From UASB124 sp041662445 (lineage in GTDB: Bacteria; Babelota; Babeliae; Babelales; RVW-14), in assembly GCA_041662445.1 (NCBI GenBank), contig JBAZSL010000002.1, forward strand, positions 1 through 64,000: a DNA stretch of 64,000 bases, given 5' to 3'. The notes beneath the pieces were generated by a model, which saw only the letters and a list, made by a program, of their open reading frames with translations, searched no databases and was not told where the DNA came from. Every line of letters begins with the position of its first letter. Positions within the stretch are counted from its first letter, which is position 1. Positions 12,271-20,770 of the stretch are shown piece by piece. A program made the position numbers and the translations under genes.

Positions 12271-12783
12271 ATGTTTAATTGTTTTGCGCGTTGTGTTGGA
12301 GTAGGTGTTGCATTATTGGTAGTTGGTGGATGTGGAAAACAGGCATCGGAGCATCGCGAAGAGCGTTTGTTGGCCATTGCGGATGCTACTTATCAAAAAA
12401 TGGCGTCAAAATATTCCGATGAGATAGCCTTGTTGGATGGTGATTGTGAACCTGACAAGATTAAATCGAAGATAGAAGATATCATTCTGCGCAAGCCGTA
12501 CAAAAAACAGACGGCGCTTTCGGTTTTTTGGTACGGCGAAGATCCACGTTCTCCTGAAAAGATTCCATTTCATACATATGTGAACGAACTTGCATCAGAC
12601 CTCAAGATGCTCAAGTCAGCGCGTAAAGGGCTTGGTTGCGTACGTATACAAAATGTGACGGTGGGGGATTCTGCGGATCATATTCAGGCGCTGGAAGATT
12701 GCCTTGATGATGTTAAAGCCTACGCTACATCGCACCGTGAATTTAGAGACGAAGAACGTTATTTGCGTTTGGTTCCGCGGTAA
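12271..12783 (+). CDS. Probable small lipoprotein
   Basis: 170 residues. The N-terminus is hydrophobic and ends VVGGCGKQ, which fits a lipobox with Cys21 as the lipidated residue. The mature part is charged and helical with no known motif. It is preceded by a good AGGAGAAAA ribosome site. It would be anchored in the inner or outer membrane. It lies at the end of the first block of exported genes and converges with the RING-like gene. Confidence 0.6.
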   Translation: MFNCFARCVGVGVALLVVGGCGKQASEHREERLLAIADATYQKMASKYSDEIALLDGDCEPDKIKSKIEDIILRKPYKKQTALSVFWYGEDPRSPEKIPFHTYVNELASDLKMLKSARKGLGCVRIQNVTVGDSADHIQALEDCLDDVKAYATSHREFRDEERYLRLVPR

Positions 12784-12803
12784 ATTCTGCGTCTGTGGCG
12801 CTC

Positions 12804-13712
12804 TTATGCAATAACAAAAAAATCGATAGAAAAAATATTTTCTATGCGTGAGGGGAGCTGACATTGAGGGCATAGGTAACATTGACCTGCATCCTCGTCT
12901 TCAGCCCTCTCTTCTTTTTCTTCTGAGCTTGATGGATCTCCATCGACTGCCCCGTATTTTTCCTCTTCAGTGTCATCTTTTTCTTCTGCGACTTTCTTTT
13001 TGCACACGGATGGATCGATGATGGTGAGACATTGTGGTAAGCAGTTGAGGTGAACTATGTGCTTGCATGTTCCAAGATACGCATGCGCATCGCATTCAGT
13101 AAATCCATCAGTAGTAATTTTGAAAATTGATTCCTGACATTTGGCGCATAATAACTGGTTGACCTCGTCGAATTTTCCTTGAGCCATGAGCAGCATGTCG
13201 AACATACAACCGAGTGACTTTTTGAGTACTCTAATTATCGGGTTGCATGGCTTACGTAATCGAAGGTAGAGAGCATCTTTAATGGAATAGTGAGCAGATC
13301 TCACGGGAAGTTTGACGTGTTTTATTCTATTTGGATGATGAAGACTGTAGCACAAGAGCTCCGGTTCGTTTATCGCTGAGATAAATACCTCGCCATTTGG
13401 TTCGCTGCGTAGTGTTAGTGTTACAATTCCCCCATGGAGCATCCAACCTGTTTTAGGTATGTCGTCGGTGCAATCAACAGTCAATGCGTAGACCAGCTGC
13501 GTGAATTCTTGGCGGGGAAGGTGATGCTCTTTAATAACACGTTCGAAGGTGTAGGTCTCTTTGCCTATTACAAATGTTTTTTTGGTTAAATACTTTATTC
13601 CAGCCAAGTTGAGAGGAGAAACGTCGAATCGTTGGTCTTTTTTCATCGCTTCAAGAGAAAATATTTGCGAAATTTCTGCAAATAACAAAAAATACACGAA
13701 AAATGCTTTCAT
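12804..13712 (-). CDS. Exported protein with a RING-H2-like zinc finger
   Basis: About 302 residues. Signal peptide MKAFFVYFLLFAEISQIFSLEA-M, a central domain of unknown type (about 30-185), then a Cys/His array near the C-terminus: C189-x2-C192, C216-x-H218-x2-H221-x2-C224, and C281-x2-C284 (numbering from ATG 13712). This is the C-x2-C / C-x-H-x2-H-x2-C / C-x2-C order of a RING-H2 finger, the E2-binding domain of eukaryotic E3 ubiquitin ligases. A very acidic, Ser-rich insert (about 240-275) stretches the last loop beyond the usual limit. A secreted E3-like effector is the natural inference; a structural zinc ribbon is the alternative. Divergent from the next gene. Confidence 0.6.
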   Translation of the reverse strand: MKAFFVYFLLFAEISQIFSLEAMKKDQRFDVSPLNLAGIKYLTKKTFVIGKETYTFERVIKEHHLPRQEFTQLVYALTVDCTDDIPKTGWMLHGGIVTLTLRSEPNGEVFISAINEPELLCYSLHHPNRIKHVKLPVRSAHYSIKDALYLRLRKPCNPIIRVLKKSLGCMFDMLLMAQGKFDEVNQLLCAKCQESIFKITTDGFTECDAHAYLGTCKHIVHLNCLPQCLTIIDPSVCKKKVAEEKDDTEEEKYGAVDGDPSSSEEKEERAEDEDAGQCYLCPQCQLPSRIENIFSIDFFVIA

Positions 13713-14036
13713 GTTCCTCGCGCCCCCGTTTAAAAATCCTCGGTAAGATTGTGTTTTCTTCGAACCCCTCACCTATAAAATATAGCAGAACTCAATGCGT
13801 GGATGACATTTTGGAAAAAAGAAGCTCGTTGAGGCTTTCAACGCCATACGTATCTTTTTGGGTGCTCAAGATAAATCGGCACAAAGCTGCTGCATAGACA
13901 CGTAAACTTTTGTTATGTCAGTAACGCTCTGTTCATACGAATGGGGCTTTTTTATTGCTTTTGTTGATGATATGCTGTTCTACTCTTTGTCATAAAGTAG
14001 AAAATTTTATTCTTATAACAAAAAGGAGCTTGTACT
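13713..14036. other. Divergent intergenic region
   Basis: 324 bp between the RING-like gene and the next exported gene. It should hold both promoters, but I find no strong -35/-10 pair. There is a small hairpin (CGTTGA/TCAACG near 13829-13845). AAAAAGGAGC just before 14037 is the ribosome site of the rightward gene. No gene or RNA is recognised. Confidence 0.5.
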
Positions 14037-14834
14037 ATGAAAAAGATGCCTGTGTGCTTTGCCGTTTTGCTCTTCATTTCGCACTGGGGTTCTCTTGGCG
14101 CAATGAAATCTAGCTCCGGCGAATGTGGATCAGCGGCTTGTTTCAAGGATATTGTCAAAAGAGCCCAGTGGCATTTTAATGATCCTAAATGGCTAGCATC
14201 AAATCCAGTCTTCGAGGATCATCACGATAGAATTTGTGAGTTCTTGATGCAGAGAGAGTTTTCCTCAAGAGAATTTTTAGATTTTCTCGAAGACGCATTT
14301 GATTATTATCTTCTCTTGAATAAGCAATGGGAACGTTCGCATGATTTGATTGCCTGCCGTGTTTGCGCCGATGTTTTCAAATTCTTTCAAGGCTTTGGAG
14401 ATTATCCATTTGTTATTTCTGATAAAACAGAGTTTTCGCAAGAACCACAGCTTCCATCATTAGAAGTAGAAGAACGCCTTGGTACTCCTCCACAAAATCA
14501 ACATGGCCTAGAAGCAGACTTTTGGTATATTTTTGCATTTCGGTTGAAAGAAACAATGACCGAGGAAGAATTAGAAAAAGCGTACACCGTTGCGTATGTC
14601 CAAGACGATTTGTTGAGTATTTTAGATGGATTAAAAAGGATTGATAGTTTTGGGTGTCGTGAGGAAGCTATTTTTGGAAGAGTAGCTGCACAAATCATTT
14701 TTTTGATGCAAAAGTTGGATGTGATAGCGAATCTTAGGCAGACCAAGAAATTGTCATGGAAGACGGCAACGTTTTTTGACCTATTCCAGACAAAGGTTGT
14801 GAAACTTTGTACGCATCGAAAAAATAACAAATGA
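14037..14834 (+). CDS. Exported protein of unknown function
   Basis: 265 residues. Signal peptide ending GSLGA-M at about residue 22-23, then a mostly helical, acidic protein with scattered Cys (ECGSAACF, CRVC). No catalytic motif is recognised. A strong AAAAAGGAG precedes the ATG. It overlaps the next gene by 4 bp (ATGA), so translation is coupled and the four genes to 16455 form an operon with the NodB deacetylase. Confidence 0.65.
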   Translation: MKKMPVCFAVLLFISHWGSLGAMKSSSGECGSAACFKDIVKRAQWHFNDPKWLASNPVFEDHHDRICEFLMQREFSSREFLDFLEDAFDYYLLLNKQWERSHDLIACRVCADVFKFFQGFGDYPFVISDKTEFSQEPQLPSLEVEERLGTPPQNQHGLEADFWYIFAFRLKETMTEEELEKAYTVAYVQDDLLSILDGLKRIDSFGCREEAIFGRVAAQIIFLMQKLDVIANLRQTKKLSWKTATFFDLFQTKVVKLCTHRKNNK

Positions 14835-15418
14835 TTGAGTTGCGGATGTGGTATATGACAAAATTGACCATAGGGCTTTGTTTATTCTTTATTGCTACAA
14901 GTACCTGTGTGTGGGCGATGGGGGCTGACATGTCCCAGCGGGGACCGCGAGAAAAGTATTTTCAAGAGAACGTTATAGATCCATCGAGCCCCTTGCTTCT
15001 GTGTTTCGTGGTGAACGATGTCAAAGCGATCTTTGAAATACTGAGACAATGCGATCAGAGCACTGCCAAGGGAACTGTTCACGGTGTAAGTAAGAAATTT
15101 TTAGCCCTTCAGCAATGGAGCAAGAGTATGATTGCTTGCATTGATGGTGTTATTGGTAGTCGGTTTAGCTCAGAAGACTTACGCATAAATGCTGGCCTGG
15201 TACGCGCTCGAATGGTTGCATTTGCGCTGCTATTACATGAAGAATTTGTGGCGGTACAAAAATGTTGGCGGCAGATATTGGGCGAAAAAAATAGTACCGA
15301 TACTTCGTTTCCCTCTGACGGGGCTCCTTGTATGGAGCGTGACTGTCTTTTTGGGCTGCCATTTGTTGTTGGGGATGTTATTTTTCAATGCCAGAAGGAG
15401 AAAAGGGTAATGACATGA
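14831..15418 (+). CDS. Exported protein of unknown function
   Basis: 195 residues. An N-terminal signal peptide ends STCVWA-M at about residue 29-30. ATG 14831 overlaps the upstream stop; an internal Met9 (14855) is another possible start. The body is helical with several Cys (MIACIDG, CWRQIL, CMERDCLF). No family recognised. It ends in an ATGA overlap with the next gene. Part of the 14037-17237 operon. Confidence 0.6.
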   Translation: MIELRMWYMTKLTIGLCLFFIATSTCVWAMGADMSQRGPREKYFQENVIDPSSPLLLCFVVNDVKAIFEILRQCDQSTAKGTVHGVSKKFLALQQWSKSMIACIDGVIGSRFSSEDLRINAGLVRARMVAFALLLHEEFVAVQKCWRQILGEKNSTDTSFPSDGAPCMERDCLFGLPFVVGDVIFQCQKEKRVMT

Positions 15419-15849
15419 ACAAAAGAGTGCTTTTTTTTCTGATGATTGGTTGCCTTGGGTGCCATTCTGCTGCCCCAATGGTGCCAGCTAATTCTTTATA
15501 CGATCAATTTAAAAAAATTTTTGCATATTCTGAGGCGTATCCAGAAAAAAAGTTTTTAGTTGCGTCGTGTTGCCTGCAGTTGGCTGAAATTTGTGATTTA
15601 TTACGAACGATTGATGCTGGCGAGCCTTTATCAATCGTCGAAGCGGCTGCATTGCAAGGGCTGCTCGACCAAATGATAGATGTAAGCAGAATATTTGATG
15701 ATGTAGAGATAGCACTTTTGACGTTTAGAATCACGTTGGTAATTCCTATAAAACGGCAGCGGTGTGTGAATATTACACAGTTCTATGATCCTAATTTTCG
15801 GCAAACAGAGGATTGTGACCGCTGCGGTTCGCCAGACTTGGGTACATAA
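15415..15849 (+). CDS. Small exported protein or lipoprotein
   Basis: About 144 residues. The N-terminus MNKRVLFFLMIGCLGCHSAAPM is a signal sequence. Either signal peptidase I cleavage after SAA/AP or a lipobox ending at one of the two Cys is possible. The mature part is short and helical and ends with CDRCGSPDLG, a Cys pair. ATG 15415 overlaps the preceding TGA. Function unknown. Confidence 0.55.
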   Translation: MNKRVLFFLMIGCLGCHSAAPMVPANSLYDQFKKIFAYSEAYPEKKFLVASCCLQLAEICDLLRTIDAGEPLSIVEAAALQGLLDQMIDVSRIFDDVEIALLTFRITLVIPIKRQRCVNITQFYDPNFRQTEDCDRCGSPDLGT

Positions 15850-15873
15850 ATCTTTTTTAGGGAAGGGTGGTGC

Positions 15874-16455
15874 GTGAAGTCATTTATACAAATTACGGTT
15901 TTGTTTCTTGCGGTACTGTGTTCAAATGGGTACGGAGCTTTGCCTTTACCGGAGGAGCCTTCGTCGGATCTGAGTTTTAAATTTCGCAACATCTTCTATC
16001 ATAAACGTAGTAAAAATAGTCTTATTGCTCCATTCGAGAAAGACATTAGGATGCATCTTATTGGTGCCTGCTATGTGCGTGATAGCGAAAATCGTAGGGA
16101 CAATTTTCGTTGTCTTATTAAGCAATTAAAGAATGTTGCTGATGAATCTTTTGACTGGCGTTTTGTGGTTATAATGTTAAAAATTATTGGGGATGAACTT
16201 GAAAATATTGCGCTAAGAAAAGACAGCCATGGGAAAATTGCCAACCATAAACTGCTACAACTACAAGAGTTTAAAAAAAAGCTTTTAGCACAGGCTCCTC
16301 AAGATTTGGATATTCCGAGCTTTGAAGCTTCGGTGCCGCATGGACCACTTATTTTTACGCCGCGGGGGTTTGTCTTGACCGTTGAAGAATATGATTATGA
16401 CGATTTAGATGTAGATGAATGGACGCAGATTGAGAAAGAAACCGCAGCGAAATGA
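15874..16455 (+). CDS. Exported protein of unknown function, coupled to the NodB gene
   Basis: 193 residues from a GTG start preceded by GGAAGGGTGG. Signal peptide KSFIQITVLFLAVLCSNGYGA. The mature protein is basic in the middle and very acidic at the C-terminus (VEEYDYDDLDVDEW). No known domain. The stop overlaps the ATG of the deacetylase by 4 bp, which suggests that the two products are made together. Confidence 0.6.
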   Translation: MKSFIQITVLFLAVLCSNGYGALPLPEEPSSDLSFKFRNIFYHKRSKNSLIAPFEKDIRMHLIGACYVRDSENRRDNFRCLIKQLKNVADESFDWRFVVIMLKIIGDELENIALRKDSHGKIANHKLLQLQEFKKKLLAQAPQDLDIPSFEASVPHGPLIFTPRGFVLTVEEYDYDDLDVDEWTQIEKETAAK

Positions 16456-17237
16456 TTGGTGTACTATTTGTTGCCACACTGGGCGTGGCAGTTACATGTT
16501 TTGCGCTTACCCCACATCGACTGCGATGGGTTAGATATATGCTCGCGACATTAATTGCAATACCACTTTTTTTGGGGACTATATTTTTTACCTCAATCCC
16601 CAACACGCCACAAATCTTTGGTACATCGATACGACGAGTTACAACTAACGAAAAGGTTGTTGCATTGACCTACGATGATGGCCCTCGATTGCCAACGACC
16701 GAGGGCCTTCTTGATGTTCTTAAACGGCATAATGCTTCAGCTACTTTTTTTCTTATTGGCGAACGCGCTGAAAAAAATCCTGAGCTTGTAAAAAAAATCT
16801 ATAGCGCTGGCCATGAGCTTGGTAATCATACGTATTCGCATGATTTGTTGATATTTAAATCTTCAAAATTTGTGCGGAATCAAATTCAAAAGACAGATAA
16901 TGTGATTCGTGCTTGTGGCTACGATAAAGAAATTCATTTTCGTAGTCCTCATGGCATGAAATTATTTACAGATTCATGGGCGTTAAAAAAAATGAAACGC
17001 AAAAACGTTCTGTTTGACGTTGTCGCATGGGATTGGATGTCTCCAGGCGTACAAAAGATTGTTGATAATGTAATGAAAGATGTTAAACCAGGTTCGATTA
17101 TTCTGATGCATGACGGCTGTGGAAGTGAAAATGATATTGTTGCAGCAAGTGACGTCATTATCACCAAGCTCAAAGAGCAAGGTTATCAGTTTCTGACCAT
17201 TTCTGAGTTGTTGAAAAAAAATAAGCAGAATGCATAA
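16452..17237 (+). CDS. Membrane-anchored polysaccharide deacetylase (NodB family)
   Basis: 261 residues. Two N-terminal hydrophobic segments (about 1-19 and 28-48) anchor the protein, followed by a NodB/CE4 domain with all usual motifs in order: TYDDGP (about 74-79, catalytic base and metal Asp), HTYSHD (metal His pair), FRSPHG (in place of the usual RxPxG), WDWMSPG, and ILMHDG. CE4 enzymes remove N-acetyl groups from peptidoglycan, chitin or other GlcNAc polymers outside the membrane. It is translationally coupled to the upstream exported gene. It could modify the symbiont's own wall or a host chitin-type glycan. Confidence 0.85.
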   Translation: MIGVLFVATLGVAVTCFALTPHRLRWVRYMLATLIAIPLFLGTIFFTSIPNTPQIFGTSIRRVTTNEKVVALTYDDGPRLPTTEGLLDVLKRHNASATFFLIGERAEKNPELVKKIYSAGHELGNHTYSHDLLIFKSSKFVRNQIQKTDNVIRACGYDKEIHFRSPHGMKLFTDSWALKKMKRKNVLFDVVAWDWMSPGVQKIVDNVMKDVKPGSIILMHDGCGSENDIVAASDVIITKLKEQGYQFLTISELLKKNKQNA

Positions 17238-17276
17238 AAAAGTCGATTAGCTAGGTAATAAAGAAGGAGCTTTCTG

Positions 17277-18068
17277 ATGAAGATGACACGTACATTTACC
17301 GCATGCGCAATATTTGCCGGTTTGAACTTCAACCTCATGGCAATGCAGTGCGATATGGCGGAAGCAAAAGCCAATGAAACAAGTGGGGCTGCGGTTAAAA
17401 TTGCTCAGGATCTCTGGAGCAATTTGGTGAAGATAGCAACGCAACAAGAAATTGATTTAGATAATGGAATAGCTACCGACGCATGGTTTTCGCTGGTTGA
17501 AGAAGCGGCATCCGCTTATGACGCCGCTCTGTTTAAAGAAATCAGGATTCATGTTCTGAATAAGTATTTAGCATTGGCCGCGCGCTTGATTAATTCCAAA
17601 GGATACTTACCAGATGCAGATAAAAAGGTGATTTGCGGGTTGGAAAAAATGATGAAAGGCATTAAGCCGGAATTTTATCGATTTGTTGGTGAAACGCATG
17701 GTGCGGTAGCCGAAGCCAACGCGAAGGCACTTTTTGATAGTTGGGCGGGTCCTACGTTGTATCTTTACTCATTTATTCCAAACGTTCTTATGGAGATAGA
17801 CTGTAAAAATAGATTTCCGGTGGTTTTTGCTTGTATGCAACGATACATAGTATTACTAAGAGATTTTATTCTGCCCACCGTCAGAACGCCTCATGAGGAG
17901 CAGACGATGAATGGCACTTTTATTAATGAAATTATTACGCGTGATCTTGTTACGAAAGATTTTGAATTTTTTAAAGGTACCCTCGAATTTGCCTATGGGG
18001 AAGGCGGTCCCAAGCCCCGTGGAAAAATAGAGATCGACAACCTCAACGTGCTCGAGGACCTCGTATAA
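17277..18068 (+). CDS. Exported protein, family A copy 1
   Basis: 263 residues. Signal peptide ending FNLMA-M, then a helical domain shared with two neighbours (18070 and 19098): WFSLVEEAASAYDAALFKE, RLINSKG, FYRFVGETHG, YSFIPNVLMEID, NRFPVVFACMQRY, DLVTKDFEFFKG. The copy at 19098 is close in sequence and the one at 18070 is distant. No catalytic motif is recognised. AAGAAGGAGC precedes the ATG, as in the copy at 19098. A lineage-specific exported family is the best description. Confidence 0.68.
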   Translation: MKMTRTFTACAIFAGLNFNLMAMQCDMAEAKANETSGAAVKIAQDLWSNLVKIATQQEIDLDNGIATDAWFSLVEEAASAYDAALFKEIRIHVLNKYLALAARLINSKGYLPDADKKVICGLEKMMKGIKPEFYRFVGETHGAVAEANAKALFDSWAGPTLYLYSFIPNVLMEIDCKNRFPVVFACMQRYIVLLRDFILPTVRTPHEEQTMNGTFINEIITRDLVTKDFEFFKGTLEFAYGEGGPKPRGKIEIDNLNVLEDLV

Positions 18069-18069
18069 A

Positions 18070-19002
18070 ATGAAAAATTGCATGAAAATGATGCGCCGTT
18101 TTTTCAAAGTTGTGACGATAATGCTCGCAGGCATCTTTGTGTTTTCACATTTTGATCTTACTGCTGCGATGTGCACTGAAATAACTGAGCTAACGGATGA
18201 TGAAATCGATAGTGATATTCCGGCCGAGAAATTAGCAGAAATCCTTTGGCAACGATTTGTAGATAAGGCGATGAAGCTTGATAAGCCGAAGAATTGGTTT
18301 GTAGACCAATTATGGTACGAGACCTACCAACCAATCCTCTATGTTGATCAGGATGATTTGCCGATGCGCTACGCTATTTCGCGCGATGCACCTGCTGGTC
18401 GTTTCAAAATTTTCCCACAAAAAGAGACGGCAAAAAATTGTTTTGTTGGAATGTATCTAAATTTTCTTCAGCGTACTGCCGATAGTTTGGCGCCAGAAGA
18501 TCTGAACTTGTGTCAAAAAATTACCATAGGGATGGAGGGCGTAGAGAACGATTTTTGTGATTTTATACAAAAGCAAGGTGGCGAAACAGTAGCCACCAAT
18601 GTAAAAAGTTTTTTGAAGAGCAGCTATGGACATGTTTTTTTGCAGGCTTTTTTCATTCCATGCATTCTTTTGGATGCCGATTATGAAAATAAATTTCCTC
18701 AAATCGCATCATGGTTAAGAAGCTACCTTATTTTATGGAGAGATGTTTTAATGCCCAAACAGCTTGCTATATTGAGTGCAGAGAACATAGGCTTTGTGGG
18801 TGTAAATAATCTCGCGGGATTTATTTTCAACCAGATTATTGGTGAAAAAGTTACCGAACTGTTTCCTTTTTTTGAAGGAAGAATTGAATTTTTTGAGACA
18901 GTTGGGGACATTGGTCAAGCAGCGGATTCAGAGTTGTCGAACACTTACGAGTGCTTTAAATGCCAATTCAATGATGATTGTTTGAGTTGTTTGTCGCAAT
19001 GA
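18070..19002 (+). CDS. Exported protein, family A copy 2 (divergent)
   Basis: 310 residues. Signal peptide ending DLTAA-M. It keeps the family core (FIPCILLDADYENKFPQI, SYLILWRDVLMP, FPFFEGRIEFF), but the N-terminal half has diverged and it ends in a Cys-rich tail (YECFKCQFNDDCLSCL). Starts 2 bp after the preceding stop, so it is probably in the same transcript. A downstream Met6 or Met8 could also serve as the start. The C-terminal C-x2-C-x6-C-x2-C pattern could bind a metal; this is inference. Confidence 0.65.
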   Translation: MKNCMKMMRRFFKVVTIMLAGIFVFSHFDLTAAMCTEITELTDDEIDSDIPAEKLAEILWQRFVDKAMKLDKPKNWFVDQLWYETYQPILYVDQDDLPMRYAISRDAPAGRFKIFPQKETAKNCFVGMYLNFLQRTADSLAPEDLNLCQKITIGMEGVENDFCDFIQKQGGETVATNVKSFLKSSYGHVFLQAFFIPCILLDADYENKFPQIASWLRSYLILWRDVLMPKQLAILSAENIGFVGVNNLAGFIFNQIIGEKVTELFPFFEGRIEFFETVGDIGQAADSELSNTYECFKCQFNDDCLSCLSQ

Positions 19003-19012
19003 CTGGTAGCTT

Positions 19013-19040
19013 AAAACACCGTCGTTGTGGTTAGGATGCC
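19013..19040 (-). pseudogene. Short fossil matching the 3' end of the gene at 22674
   Basis: Read on the minus strand, this reads GGILTTTTVF and a stop, close to the GIIATTTVF stop that ends the gene at 22674. At DNA level 19013-19040 matches 22676-22703 at most positions. Nothing upstream on the minus strand continues the match, so it is best seen as a remnant left by duplication or rearrangement. A shared regulatory element is the alternative. Confidence 0.35.
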
Positions 19041-19097
19041 GCCATTGGAAAAATTAAGTTTTCTTGGGTAGTCAGTTCATAAAGAAGGAGCCCTTTC

Positions 19098-19901
19098 ATG
19101 AAGATGATACGCGTATTTACCATGCTCGTGATGCTCGCCAGTTTGAATACATGTCCTATCTGCAACCCAATGGGAATGCAGTGCGATGTGGCGGATGCAA
19201 AAGCTGCTGAGCCGAACCGTGATGCGGTTAAGATATCACAGGATCTCTGGGGCAAATTGGTGGAGATAGTACAAGTACAACGTCAAAGCGCTCTCAGCCA
19301 AGGGGAAGGTAAGGCCAATGTAGAGGCCGCCGAAGACTGGTTTTCGCTGGTTGAAGAAGTGGCATCTGCTTATGATGCCGTTCTGTTTAAAGAAGTCAGG
19401 ATTCATGTTCTGAATACCTATTTAACCTTGGCTGCCCGTTTAATTAATTCCAGAGGAGAATTACCAGACGAAGAGAAACTGGTGATTCTCGGGTTAAGGG
19501 CGATGATGTCACCTATTAAACCGAAGTTTTATCGATTTGTTGGTAAAAAGCATGGTGAGAAGGCTAAAGCAATGGTGGAGCCCCTTTTCGGGGATTGGGC
19601 AGAGCCTACGTTGTATCTTTTTTCCTTTATCCCCAACGTTCTTATGGAGATGCATTATAGAAGCAGATTCCCTGTGATTTTTGATTGCGTGCAACGATAC
19701 AATGTATTATCGCCTCATGAACAGCAGACAATGAAGTGCTCTGTTCGTAATGAGATGCTTACGCGTGATCTTGTTACGAAAGATTTTGAGTTTTTTAAAG
19801 ATATTATCAAGTTTTCGGATGAGGACATTAAAGATGGTGATTCAGCGTCCAGTGAAGCAATGGTGACTGATGATGCCAAAGTACTCGAGAATCCTGTATA
19901 A
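19098..19901 (+). CDS. Exported protein, family A copy 3
   Basis: 267 residues, closest to the gene at 17277: the same signal-peptide layout (ending NPMG-M, then QCDVADAKA), WFSLVEEVASAYDAVLFKE, RLINSRGELPD, FYRFVGKKHG, LFSFIPNVLMEMH, DLVTKDFEFFKD. It has a small insertion rich in Gln/Gly after WGKLVEIV and lacks a short stretch in the C-terminal third. ATAAAGAAGGAGCCC before the ATG is conserved with copy 1, so the duplication included the translation signal. Function unknown. Confidence 0.68.
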   Translation: MKMIRVFTMLVMLASLNTCPICNPMGMQCDVADAKAAEPNRDAVKISQDLWGKLVEIVQVQRQSALSQGEGKANVEAAEDWFSLVEEVASAYDAVLFKEVRIHVLNTYLTLAARLINSRGELPDEEKLVILGLRAMMSPIKPKFYRFVGKKHGEKAKAMVEPLFGDWAEPTLYLFSFIPNVLMEMHYRSRFPVIFDCVQRYNVLSPHEQQTMKCSVRNEMLTRDLVTKDFEFFKDIIKFSDEDIKDGDSASSEAMVTDDAKVLENPV

Positions 19902-19947
19902 AATTAGCAGCTGTTTTTTTAGAACACCGTTGTTGGGGCGATTCAAT

Positions 19948-20706
19948 ATGAAGAAAACTATTTTTTTGATGATCTTTTGTTCTCTGGGAATCACCAACAA
20001 TAGCGCTGCGATGCTATCAAGGATTGGCGCGCTAGCGTGCAAATTGTGCTGTTGTTGCCACGGTTGCTACCACCGTCAAATTGATGATGTGCCACTTGCG
20101 GCGGCGGTTAAAACAGGGGATATGGCGACTGATCAAGAGGAAGAAGCTACGCCATTGCATTATGCAGCTCTACGCGGGAATAGCGTGCTCGTGAGATCAT
20201 TGATTGATGGATGTGTTGAGGTAAATGTTAAAGACCATGGCGGCCTGACCGCGTTGCATTATGCGGCAATGATGGGAAATACCGATGTGGTAAAAGTTCT
20301 CATTGTGGCAGGTGCAGATGTTAATGCGCAGGATGCGAGGGGTATGACCCCGCTTGCGTGGGCTCTGATGGGAGCTCTTGGAAAAATTGGATTGGTGGAA
20401 ACTGGTTGTAGATCTGCGGGCTTCGCAAGGGAAATGCGGACGGGGCTCTCTCTCGGCCACTGTCAAAGTGTGCAGTGTCTTCTTGAAGCTGGTGTGGACT
20501 CAAACAGTCTTGTTTTCTTTCCTTGCCTTGACGCAAGAGTGCCGGTGTTATACCTGGCAGCAGCAGGTGGCTGTGTTGAAATAGTTCGTCTTCTTTTAGA
20601 GTTCAAGGCAAATACCTTGGTGCAATTTAATGGAAGAACGGCGATTGATTGCGCAAAAACTGAAGAGATAAGAAATTTATTAGGCGGCGGCTCCATAAGC
20701 AATTGA
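19948..20706 (+). CDS. Exported ankyrin-repeat protein 1
   Basis: About 252 residues. Signal peptide MKKTIFLMIFCSLGITNNSAA-M, then a Cys cluster (CKLCCCCHGC), then about four ankyrin repeats: TPLHYAALRGN, TALHYAAMMGN with AGADVNAQD, a degenerate TPLAWALMG, and PVLYLAAAGGC with VRLLLEFKA. Ankyrin repeats bind proteins and are typical of effectors of intracellular bacteria. The open frame extends to 19870, but the signal peptide begins at ATG 19948. Its 3' end is identical at DNA level to that of the next gene. Confidence 0.85.
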   Translation: MKKTIFLMIFCSLGITNNSAAMLSRIGALACKLCCCCHGCYHRQIDDVPLAAAVKTGDMATDQEEEATPLHYAALRGNSVLVRSLIDGCVEVNVKDHGGLTALHYAAMMGNTDVVKVLIVAGADVNAQDARGMTPLAWALMGALGKIGLVETGCRSAGFAREMRTGLSLGHCQSVQCLLEAGVDSNSLVFFPCLDARVPVLYLAAAGGCVEIVRLLLEFKANTLVQFNGRTAIDCAKTEEIRNLLGGGSISN

Positions 20707-20721
20707 TCGTGTAAAAGCTAT
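20657..20721 (+). repeat. 65-bp direct repeat, copy 1 (ankyrin gene 3' end)
   Basis: Identical to 21606-21670. It covers the last 17 or so codons (TEEIRNLLGGGSISN), the stop codon and about 15 bp beyond. Identity past the stop points to recent duplication or gene conversion, not protein-level selection alone. Confidence 0.85.
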
Positions 20722-20770
20722 CATTGGAGTACTGCCAATACTGCTAAAATCGTAATTGTAGGGATTCGTT

